Shown here piece by piece: positions 1 through 14,942 of a stretch of DNA of 64,000 bases (position 1 is its first letter; the number at the start of each line of letters is the position of its first letter). A model generated the notes under the pieces. The model saw only the letters and a list, made by a program, of their open reading frames with translations. It was not told where the DNA came from and ran no database searches. The position numbers and the translations under genes are program-made. Origin of the DNA: Rhododendron vialii (taxonomy: Eukaryota > Streptophyta > Magnoliopsida > Ericales > Ericaceae); assembly GCF_030253575.1 (NCBI RefSeq), contig NC_080560.1:7994501-8058500 (forward strand), given 5' to 3'.

Positions 1-86
1 GTTAAGGCTGGAAAACCGAGAAAGCTACCGAGTTTTAAGTGCACTTGACAGTTGACAATACCTGGTTTTTTAAAGGAAAGTTAAAA

Positions 87-1761
87 GGGCAAATTTCACT
101 GACCTCCCCTGAGGTTTTTCACACGAACAGATATCTCCCCTGAGATTTCTGAAATAACACTAACCTCCCTTCCTTTTCCGACACAGCAAAAAGGGACCCC
201 TGCCGTTACTTTTCAAAGGATGGTGTTAACATTGGCTAGAGAATTACAAAAATACTACAAAGGAAACAAATTGAACAGAATTATTTGGAATGAATCACTC
301 TTCATCACTTTCATTTTTTGGAATGAATCAACTTGAAAACAACTAGGCGTAATCTTATTAATTTTTTTATTTTTGTTTGTCAATGAAATTTAAAAAAATA
401 AAGTTGTGTGAAATCAAATTTATATCAAAGCCGAAATAATTAACTTGTTTGGGCTTTATGGGATTACTTTTTGACGATTATAATTAAGAAAATTCCCCAT
501 CGTGTTGAAACCAAAAAAAAATGGAAAGAGAGTTTATACTCGTGAATTTATTTTTATTTGTGAAATGGCATGAAGGGGGTCCAACTTTTATGTCTTATTT
601 TAAACTTGTTGTCGCTCTTATGCGGCCTCCGTCATCTCATACCACCATTATTTTTTTATGTCTTCAAATCCGCCACAACTATCTTATTCACTTAGGCGTG
701 GTTTGGCTTAATAATCATTTTTTTTATTTATCCTAAAACAATTGCCTTTGTTAGTTTTTTTTTGCATATTTTTTTTTTAGATTATTGGTTCATTTCAACA
801 TCCTCTAGTGTTTCTTGAATTTTTGAAGGACCACCAAATTTCAAGCATGATCCTATAATATAAAAGATAATGTACAAGTTGTGATATAGTTTGAACATTT
901 TGTGAACTTAAAGAAGACGGAATACTCGGGTGTATCAATGGGGGACACAAAAAACGCAAATGTTGTTAGAGCAAGGACCTTATGGAAAAAGAAGATGTCT
1001 GCCTTACCTTTTTCAACCTAAAGATTATACCATTGCAAAAAGCCAAGACAATTGTCCATGTGCATTGCTACATTGCATAATATTGCTAAACTCTCAGTAC
1101 CCAAATGTTAGATGGTAAGCTTGATTGAGTGTAATTGATTCTGTAGGCCAAGGTATGTTAAATGGTGAGGGAACAACGAGTTGATTAGGTAATAATTTTT
1201 AAAAAAAAAGATTTAAGACACAAAAAAACAATGGTGGCGATAGCATAAGAGCGACGACAAGTTTAAAATAACACATAAAAGATGGTTCCTTTTCATGCCA
1301 TTTCGCAAACAAAAATAAACCCACGAGTATAAACTCTATTTCCATTTTTTTTTTCAATATGAAATTGGGGAATTTTTTTATTGTAATCGTCAAGAAGCAA
1401 TCCTATAAATCCCAAACAAGTCAATTATTTTAGCTTTGACATAAATTTGATTCAAACAACTCTATTTTTTAATTTTATTGACAAAAGAAAAATATAAAAA
1501 ATGGCAAAAAAATATATATTACGCCTAATTGTTTTTAACTTGATTCATTCCAAAAAAAATGAAAGTGAGGTGTCATTCATTCCAAATAACTCTATGCAAT
1601 TTATTTCCTTTGCCAATGTTAACGCCATTCTCTGAAAAGTAACGGTAGGGGGGTCACTTTTTGCTTTGCGAAAAGGAAGAGAGGTTAGTGTTATTTCAAA
1701 AATCTCAAGGGAGGTATCTGTTTGTGTCAGAAACCCCAGGAGAAGTTAGTGAAATTTGCCC
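87..1761. mobile_element. MULE-type foldback element with long terminal inverted repeats
   Basis: The left arm (about 87-672) reappears as a diverged reverse complement at about 1207-1761. The outer ends read GGGCAAATTTCACT and AGTGAAATTTGCCC. Immediate flanks are the identical 9-mer AAGTTAAAA at 78-86 and 1762-1770. A 9-bp target duplication with long TIRs is the hallmark of the Mutator-like (MULE) superfamily. The 500-bp spacer between the arms holds only short ORFs and no recognisable transposase, so the copy is non-autonomous. Part of the spacer (about 690-830) resembles the AT-rich foldback family seen at 11302-11657. The arms have drifted by indels and substitutions, so this is an old insertion. 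Confidence 0.88.
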
Positions 1762-1770
1762 AAGTTAAAA

Positions 1771-2974
1771 AGATTAAAGCACAAATTTCAATAAATCTAT
1801 TTTTCTTTGGGAAATGAATTGCCACTTTTTTTTTTTTTTATACAAATGACACTCTTTTTTTTGTCTTGTAGAGTATGAATTTACAAAATAATTCATGCAC
1901 TTTGTGAAAGTTTATTTCATTAAGGGTAAATTCCCTTAACTAAAGGACAAAAAGAAAGTGTCATTAATAAAATAGAGATATATCTTTTCCCTTGTCTTTT
2001 GGTTACAATAGAACTATGGATACATACACGGCAAGGAAAATAGAACAAAATCTTAAGTAATCTCTTGTCAATATTCAACGGAATTGATAAATTTTTAAAA
2101 ATGTATTTCAAACAAATTTAATAGCTCCAATTATTACACTTTAAGATAGGTCCACATAACCCGGTGCAAATATACCCCAAACAAATGGTGTACCTACCCC
2201 TAGTCGGAATCCACAAATTAGCTTATTCATTTTTTTCTCCTTTCACCCCTTCACTTTCTCAAATTACTGTCTTGTGGATGTTGTTTTGGAGAGAGAAAAA
2301 AATCAACTCTAAAAACACTCATTATCACTACTTTCAATCATTACTCTCATTTATCTCTATACTCATTTCCTCAATCTCCTATCATTATTCTCATTTCTCT
2401 CGCTATCTCTCTACACTCATTACCTTTATATTAAATTATTACCCTAATTTCTCTATCCACTCATTACTCAAAAATTAAACCCAAAAAAATTCAAACCACC
2501 CTCCAAACAAGGCAAATCCACCAATTCTCTCATTTGTGAATTTTTAATATATATATATATATATATCAAGAAATGTAGACATTGTAAAATACTCCTATAC
2601 TCTTTGCCGAGATCCCATTCAGAGCCTCACACTGTGGAAGTAAGTTTCAAAAAAGTACTGTAGTAATTTTAACTCGGTCAAACTAAATTTTTATGGCGGA
2701 TCAAAAAGAAAAAAACTAAATTTTTATGCACGAATTTTTTCTTGTGAAGACTACGAGTCTACGACATGAATGATTCATAGTATAGTTGTGAGTTTGGAAT
2801 TAAGTCTCATACATAATTATTGGAGGAGTATGGAGAGGATGAGGGTATAAAACGTGTTCATATCGGTTTACCCCTCGGGGTATGAAATGTCTAGAAACAT
2901 AATTGATTTTTACTACCGATTGGGCGGTGAGTTGCAAAATCACAGAATAAAAAGTAGTTTAGTGTATGTGCTTC
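1771..2974. other. Intergenic, no gene seen
   Basis: AT-rich spacer without a supportable coding exon. It contains a (TA)n run at about 2548-2567. A pyrimidine-rich stretch at about 2280-2510 has many 'ctctctactcattac' motifs and resembles the interior of the small MITE at 49525-49654, so it may be a decayed relative. Its right edge ('caccctccaaacaaggcaaatcc') faintly recalls that MITE's terminus. Confidence 0.5.
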
Positions 2975-3112
2975 GTAACTAACCCGGCTACCTCAATTGC
3001 CCAGGACCATTGCATCTCATTAGAAAGTCAAGAGTTTGAATCTCCCCAACTGCGTGTCTTTCCAAGAAAAGGTTTTCCTTTCTTTCTTCCCTATGTTGGG
3101 TTCATTTTTTCC
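2975..3112 (+). mobile_element. tRNA-derived SINE copy (diverged)
   Basis: The segment aligns by eye with 59893-60122. Both carry a tRNA-like B-box region ('agagtttgaatctcccc' here, 'ggagttcgaatctcccc' there). This is preceded by 'ggac..ttgcatctca' and followed by 'actgcgtgt' or 'acctacgtgt' and a T-rich 'ttgggtt/att...tttttcccc' end. Internal Pol III promoter remnants plus two dispersed copies support a SINE. The exact ends are not defined here and I saw no clear target duplication. Confidence 0.6.
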
Positions 3113-3648
3113 CCTATATAGTGTTCCAGATTTGCACTGTATCATTCATACATGATTAAATGATATTTCGTGCTTGGGGCCATTTAATTACAATTATAGA
3201 ATCAAATAGGAGTATACAATATGCAACTAATGGAGTGATTTGGTTGGATATGCCAATGAAATCAAATGACCTTGACCTACTGGAGTGGAATCTTTCTACA
3301 TAAACTTGCTATCTACTGAGGAATCATACATAAAATTTTTCATCATTCTTTAAAACATACGCCACAATCGCAATCAAAACAAGTACTCTACTCTTTTATT
3401 TTATCATTCTTATATCCTAAGGAATCATAAATAAATTTTTCATATTTCTTCCGGTCTATCTCTCCAGACAAACAACAGACTATTTCTTCAATGAGTTTGA
3501 TTCTTTCATGATAACAAATTAAATAGAGAGATAATTGGAGAGATGTGCATTATTCACCTACTCCCATCTTTAAATGGACTCCTGCACTAAATTGAGAATT
3601 TCCTCAGTTTAAAATGGCGAAGAGAGTGGGACTATTTTGGACACAACT

Positions 3649-3801
3649 AAGCGAGAAATTATTCAATGCCTGTGGGATAAGTTGAGCACGAAACTGAACT
3701 ACACATTTATGTGTGGTTCACCCCGAGTGTGTAAGCTACACGCTAAAGTGTGGTCCCGATTCATGCTCATCGTTGCTCCAGAGGCATTGAATATATTCTC
3801 C
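3649..3801. mobile_element. Small TIR element (MITE-like)
   Basis: The ends form an imperfect inverted repeat: 'gagaaattattcaatgcct' on the left pairs with 'aggcattgaatatattctcc' on the right, about 150 bp apart. No coding content is present. Target duplication is not obvious, so the superfamily is unassigned. Confidence 0.5.
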
Positions 3802-5390
3802 ATCTAAGCCGGCAATCTAGGAAGCGAAGACAGTTGCAATCTGAACCGTTCAATACTGTAATCAATAGTAGAGACTCTTCGCTGTAAATATTTCTCTGAG
3901 TAGATCCGAACCATTGAATTTCCCAACATACGGTTCAGATTTGGACTATTTCTTCGAGTGCAAAACTTAGACCGGAGAGGATTCAATTCCGGCAATCTAA
4001 GGCCCAAGCGATATAGAATACTAGTACTAGTAGTAAAATAAGACACGCATACTGTATGAGGATGCCCATGAGATCGGTTAAACATCATCTCTTGGCACAT
4101 GCAAAGATATGCATGGGGGGGGGGGCAAGTGGGGTTTGTCAGCAGAAAATGACAAGCATACGCACGGGTCCCGCATTCAAAGGTTGGTTGGGTTGCATGT
4201 TCCTTGCGGCTGTTTTTCCATATGCTCACAAAATTATACTATGCCCTTTCAAAATCCTAAAAAACACAATTTTGGCAGTAGCATACTAGCATTATGAGGT
4301 ATGGAGTCACCAGATAGTTACCAAAATATGAGCTGGTTTTGGTTATATACTACAACCACCAACCCCTTCCCGGACCTGGGATGCTGCCGAGCAACTCCCC
4401 GCAGAGCGGTCGTTCATCCCAGCTCGGATTAAATCTAAGCACATACAAAGCACATACAAATTTGAACTGTTCATTGCTCGGTTAAGATCCAAGTTGTCCA
4501 TTGTCGAGATGAACAGCCGGATCAACTGCTTTGCACTGCTCTACAAGGAAGATGCTCCCATTCCCCCCTTCCTGCCGTCATCCTTTCTCTGAGCTGAGAG
4601 TAATTGTTAGTATTTGTTTGACAAAATCCAATCCACTTGGAATTAATTTCGCAAATCAAACTACTACTCAAAAAACAGAAATGCAAAGTGGAGTATTTGA
4701 TTGAAGTCTTATAGTCTTAAGAACACAACTCATGCTTTCAGGAACACGACATTGAGCTTAAGTTCAAGCTCAAACTAGCTGTCAAAATGCACCCTGGGTT
4801 TTCGGAAAGCAAGTTGAAACCGACTTGGATTCCAATAATTACTCTCAAAAGTGCTTTGTGTTTGAACAAAGAGAACTCCTGTTCATCAATGGATTGGCAA
4901 AAAAACTCAAAAAACTTATGCTGGAGTGCTAGGCTAGGCCTAAAGACCGTATAAGGTGCACAAAACTCTCCATTACACACGTTCAATAGAACGTAGGTGG
5001 CAGCTTTCACCCATTTCTGTTTTCTTTTGGGGGGAGAGGTTGGCTCCTTACTCAAACCTTTGCCACAAGGTTTGCGTGAATTAGCTCATGAAAATGGAAG
5101 CGCACATATTTCCCAGATCTTTCAAACTGAACTAAACACAAAAGAAGGCACATGTAAGTGTGGTGGTTTGATAATACCTACCGCTCATAAAAATGCATTT
5201 GAAGACAGTTTACATGAAATAGATGCTGAACTTGTAGCACTCCCAAGCACAAGTAACATAAACACTTAAATAAGAACCGGAAGGTGTTAAATGAATTGCG
5301 ATTCAGTGGCAAAAAATTGTTTCAGAAGTAATTAATACATAACGAAAACATCGCACACATATATAAACAAAAGAAAGTACCACACTACAA
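3802..5390. other. Intergenic and AUGMIN2 3' flank
   Basis: No coding exon recognised. Holds a run of ten G at about 4116-4125 and unassigned sequence. The part nearest 5390 is expected to carry the 3'UTR of the minus-strand AUGMIN2 gene. Confidence 0.4.
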
Positions 5391-11115
<5,725 letters not shown>

Positions 11116-11301
11116 TTGCGACCTAAATTACTAGAGATTTTCCAAGTGAATAAGAAGAGGAATTGGGAAGCAGCGGTGTGGTGGTTGGTTGTAGACTTGG
11201 AGTGGTAGTAGTTTGGTGCTCTCTTCTTCGGGACGGCAGTCTGAAATTTTCAAATCTTCAATCCAACAGTAAAACAAAAAGGAAAAAGTGTGGAGTATTT
11301 A

Positions 11302-11657
11302 AGGGTTGTTTGGCTAAATAATTTACATGGCTTATTTTTTGTCATTATTCAAAAAAAAATTGCATTTGTTAGTTTTTTTATCAATTTTTTGGAGATTATT
11401 ATTTCGTCATGATGAGAGAAATCTAAAAAGTAAAAAATTATGATCAAAATTTATTTATTTTTAATAAAGACAAAAATAAGCCATAAGCCAATTTTTTTCG
11501 TCTTTATTAAAAAAAAATAGATTTCGATCATAGTTTTTTACTTTTTAGTTTATTCTTGTCACGAAGAAGCAATAATTGACAAAAAATTAACAAATACGAA
11601 AAAAATTTGAATAAAGACAAAAAATTAAGCGAAATGACTTATTTAGCCGAACAACCT
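11302..11657. mobile_element. AT-rich foldback MITE, family copy 1
   Basis: The ends form an inverted repeat: GGTTGTTTGGCTAAATAA on the left and, in reverse complement, GGTTGTTCGGCTAAATAA on the right. Internal sequence is also largely self-complementary ('gacaaaaaataa', 'actttttag...gtcatgatg'). Related copies lie at about 27690-28056 and 30026-30292. It sits just upstream of the AUGMIN2 leader. No coding capacity; target duplication not clear. Confidence 0.72.
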
Positions 11658-11784
11658 TTTACTATTGTCAAACCAAATCTGGCTAATTTCTGTTTGAAAA
11701 AAAAAAAAAAAACCCAAATCTGGCTGATTGCAGTTTACTTTCCGTTTGAAATGGCACAAGTGTCACGTATAATTCATAGTAAAT

Positions 11785-12075
11785 AAGCAGAGCTCGAATT
11801 TTTATTATTATTATAGAGTTTGAGTCAAATTCATAGTTCTAAAATTCGGCTTGATTATATATATACTTTGACTCGTTTAACCCCTCAAGTGATGAGCCTC
11901 TTCTCTATAGCTACAAACGAGTCGAGCTTTGTCGGGTTTGAGCATGACTTGTTTACAAAACGAGCTAAAAACTTAAGTTTGAGCTTAGCTCGAGCTTTAA
12001 CAAGCTAAGTTTACTCATTTACTAAGTGAGCCTTTTCAATCGAGCCAAGCTAACAAGTCGAGCTCGTGAGCTGGT
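11785..12075. repeat. 'gagctcgagc'-rich repeat fragment
   Basis: Dense in GAGCTCG/AGCTTG/ACGAG words and their complements, a composition shared with 43890-44040 in this window. Likely a fragment of a dispersed, partly palindromic repeat family. No ends or TSD were resolved. Confidence 0.4.
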
Positions 12076-12176
12076 CGGTGCAAGAGAAAAAAAACAACTC
12101 CTCTTTGGTTACAGATTTCACAATTTTATTTTGCAGAAAAGAATAGAGAAATGAAAGTAACAATAAGATAGAGAAC

Positions 12177-12881
12177 TAGGGGTGAGCATGGACTGAATTG
12201 GTCTGGTTTTATAGTAAATCCAATAACCAAACCACTACTTACGGATTATGAATTTAGAGAACTAAACCAACCCATAAAATTCATAAAACCAAACAAATCC
12301 AAACCATTCAAAGGCGGTTTGGTTTCGGTTTCAACCACGGTTCGCTTAAAATTGAGATATCATTACAATAAACTATTTTAAGTACTTAAAATTGCATAGA
12401 TAACTTAAACTAAAAGTTATATTGAAATTAATATATTAAAATCATCAAAACTCACTAACATCAACCAACTAAATAAATATAGAATACATTAGAAAATAAG
12501 TTACCGAGAAAAAAGAGTAGGAAATCACTTTATTAAGCCCAAATCGTGTATGTTTAGCGTAATAAAATTGTCGGAATTAGAAGCTTAGGAAATTAATATT
12601 GGAAGTGAAAGAAAAGAATAGGCTGGTGGAATAGATATTAGATAAGGAAATTAAGTTTATTAAGTATATCTAAACAATTTTTATATATATATATATCACA
12701 CGGTTTGGATCGGTTTGAAACCAGAACCATTAACGAAAATCCATAAACCAAACCATTTAACACGGTTTCTATTTTTTTTAAACCGAGACCTAACCTCATC
12801 ATTAAAAAACCAAACCAAACTATTCGGTTTGAATTGATTTGGACTGAATTCTCGGTTTCTTGGTTATTTTGCTCACTCCTA
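12177..12881. mobile_element. hAT-type non-autonomous element with 8-bp TSD
   Basis: Ends are TAGGGGTGAGCA on the left and TGCTCACTCCTA on the right, a 12-bp TIR with one mismatch. Flanks are the identical octamer TAGAGAAC at 12169-12176 and 12882-12889. An 8-bp duplication with TA-starting short TIRs fits the hAT superfamily. The interior (705 bp) is AT-rich with many AACCAAACC/GGTTTGGTT words in both orientations and no transposase reading frame. It lies directly upstream of the promoter of the snoRNA gene. Confidence 0.9.
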
Positions 12882-12924
12882 TAGAGAACTTATTGGGAAT
12901 CATGTGCGCATAGAGAAAAGTTGG

Positions 12925-13110
12925 TTTTAGAGGCCCAAACGAAGACAGTGCATGCCTCTTGAATACCATACACGCTGAGGCCCAAGCCCGAATTGTCCGA
13001 CGCCGTGCGAGGCCCAAGACCAACTTATACGCGGCCCACTTAATTGGAAACACAATCCGCCCACGTCACGTTTAGGTTTAGAAACTAGGGTTTGGCTTCA
13101 CTATATAAAT
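12925..13110 (+). promoter_or_regulatory. Site II / telo-box / TATA promoter of the snoRNA gene
   Basis: Four GGCCCA motifs (starting at about 12931, 12979, 13010 and 13033), a telo box read as TAGGGTTT near 13086-13093, and TATATAA at 13103-13109 occur in the expected order. In plants, site II (TGGGCY, here on the opposite strand) plus telo box is typical of ribosomal-protein and snoRNA genes. The predicted transcription start is near 13135-13140. No protein gene of the expected type follows, but a box C/D snoRNA does, 670 bp downstream. Confidence 0.72.
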
Positions 13111-13134
13111 CCCCCCTCGCCTTCTTCTTCTCCG

Positions 13135-13885
13135 CATACGAATCCATAGCAGATGTCGATTATAGGGTTAAATCATTGGTTCACTGCAGCCGAGAGTTGC
13201 AGGCGTCAACGGTTACAAGTTCAAACACTATGTATTCCGATTAGTTTTTCCCTTTTTGTTTTCTTCTGAAATCGTCGTTCCCTATGAGGAAGCATTCCCA
13301 TTCGATAGGAAGTGCCGTATGACACTTTACACCGGCGGTGCACCGCGTTCGGTCTCTTCCCTTCCACCGGTTGCGAACTCTCTGATTTACCCAAATCCTA
13401 GGGCTCGTCGGTCGGGATCAGGTTGCTCCGGTGCTCCGCAGTGTGCGTGATTTGAAACGGGTCTCTGAGGGTCCTCCGGTATAGACTCCTACACTTGTAT
13501 GTATGTATAATAGTAGTGTATTTGTGTGTGTGTTTTTGTTTTGAATTGAAGGTCCGATGCCACGTCGACGGTAGCCGCAGAGCATTGACCGGCGATGCTA
13601 TCTTTGGACCAAAATCAATTTTCTGTTTCGCATATTTGATAGGAACCTGTGGATCGATTCTTATGCCGTTCGTCCACGGAGCCGGTTTTTGCGATTACAT
13701 TTACTTCAGCATTACCACAGCTTTGTTCTGGTTTCGTTTTCCATTTTTCCTTTGTTTTTTTTTTCTGGATATATTAGACCTTGGTTTTTTGTTCAAAGAG
13801 ATAAAGCCTGTGATGATTCTTTTAAAAAAGTTGGAATTACCGACTGAATCACCTTGATGTGAGATCGACTATCTGAGGCTTCCAT
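13135..13885 (+). ncRNA. Putative snoRNA precursor / non-coding host transcript
   Basis: Region downstream of the TATA box with elevated GC (13150-13480) but only unconvincing ORFs. A possible 72-nt GT-AG intron runs from about 13479 ('cctccg' then 'gtatag') to about 13550 (T-rich tract, 'aattgaag'). A hairpin can be drawn at about 13650-13682 ('ctgtgga...tccacgg'). The box C/D snoRNA sits at its 3' part. Transcript ends and splicing are inferred, not shown; the host could encode a short protein I do not recognise. Confidence 0.4.
13804..13881 (+). ncRNA. Box C/D snoRNA guiding 18S rRNA Um (decoding-loop site; snR77 / snoR77Y-like)
   Basis: A 78-nt element has all four boxes in order: C GTGATGA (13810-13816), D' CTGA (13844-13847), C' TTGATGT (13854-13860) and D CTGA (13873-13876). 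A 5-bp terminal stem pairs AAGCC (13804-13808) with GGCTT (13877-13881). The guide before D' (TGGAATTACCG, 13832-13842) is an 11-nt perfect complement of CGGTAATTCCA, the universally conserved 18S rRNA decoding-site loop. By the D+5 rule the target is the U of CGGU, equivalent to yeast U578 / human U627, guided in yeast by snR77. Plant naming is from memory. The D-box guide (about 13863-13872) was not matched to a target. It lies downstream of a site II/telo-box promoter, typical for plant snoRNA genes. Confidence 0.87.
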
Positions 13886-14942
13886 CTTTTCTTCCCTTAT
13901 ATATGCAAACGAAACTAAAACTGCAATTGTTTTGTCAACGTAAAGGTCAAGTTTTCAGTTCAATGGAATGGTTGGCCGTTTCACATTATCAGCCAACTCG
14001 AATGTTTTTCTGTATTATTTTTTGTTTTTGTTTTTGACATTCTGTCAAGATGAAACATGGCTCGAGCAGGTGCTGTGGGAACTAAAATCATTGTAAATTT
14101 TGGTACATTGGAATATACTATTTGATTTGAATTGTTGGAGGGGACATGGTCGTTGTTGATGTTCGTTTCATTGCAAAACATCTGTGGCATAAACTCAGAA
14201 GGTTTAGGCGGGTTGGATGTCGGATCGGATTTCCCATCCATTTGAACAGAAATGAGGACTTAGTCAAGTTGTCGCAAGGTGGTATGAATACTCTTAAATG
14301 TTGGGGAAAAAAAAAAACTGTGGTCTAAATGAATAAATGGGAAAGAGCAGACAAGCTGCCGTATCTGGTCACCAGTTGCAAATTTTAACTGGAATACTCC
14401 TATGGCACGAGGCAAATAATGTGGATACCATTGCCAAAATTTGGGACATCGAGTAGTATAAACTTGTTTCAAATTTTGGGAATCTACTGCGAGCCTTGGA
14501 GGAAGAAAAACATTTGCTTACTAAGAATTCAGCTCCGAGCCTCCGAAGAATTTCGATGGGATTACCAGTTGGCAGAATTACGTACTAATCCAATTGTCAA
14601 TGGTCAAGGCACCCTTCTCGGTATGGCCCTCCTCCCCATACTCCCAAGTCCCTACCATTAATAGAACAAACCAGAAAGGAGTAGCAGACAACACATATTT
14701 GCGAAAATGACGTAAAAATACTCTGTACAATGTCACAAGGACCAAGTAGCCCACAAGACTCCGAAATAGCCACATATGCCAGAAGACTGCCAAATGAAGA
14801 ATCAGTAGCTAAAACATGCATTGAAGCCGTACTCAACTAGCTCAATCTTCCCTTGAAAAGACCAAAAAAAAGAGACCGGCTCAATCTTGATAACCTTTCC
14901 GCATCTTGTGTACCAGTCCGTGTAAACAAGTCTACAAATCAG
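13886..14942. other. Intergenic between snoRNA gene and transporter 3' end
   Basis: No coding exon recognised on either strand. The right part should include the 3'UTR of the minus-strand transporter. Additional box C/D pairs with proper spacing were looked for and not found. Confidence 0.4.

Noticed and set aside
930..1118. 62-aa ORF in the core of the MULE-type element
   Set aside because: Too short, no transposase motif, lies between TIR arms; treated as chance ORF.
3804..4229. 141-aa minus-strand ORF
   Set aside because: Single open stretch with no recognisable domain; overlaps other frames and a poly-G run; no splice or start support.
13256..13857. ORFs of 64 and 120 aa in the snoRNA host region
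   Set aside because: No family resemblance. The second runs through the snoRNA itself and is rich in Phe from T-tracts, so non-coding is more likely.
14101..14240. Second box C/D snoRNA starting at 'ttgatgtt' near 14156
   Set aside because: No CTGA box D or terminal stem at acceptable distance.
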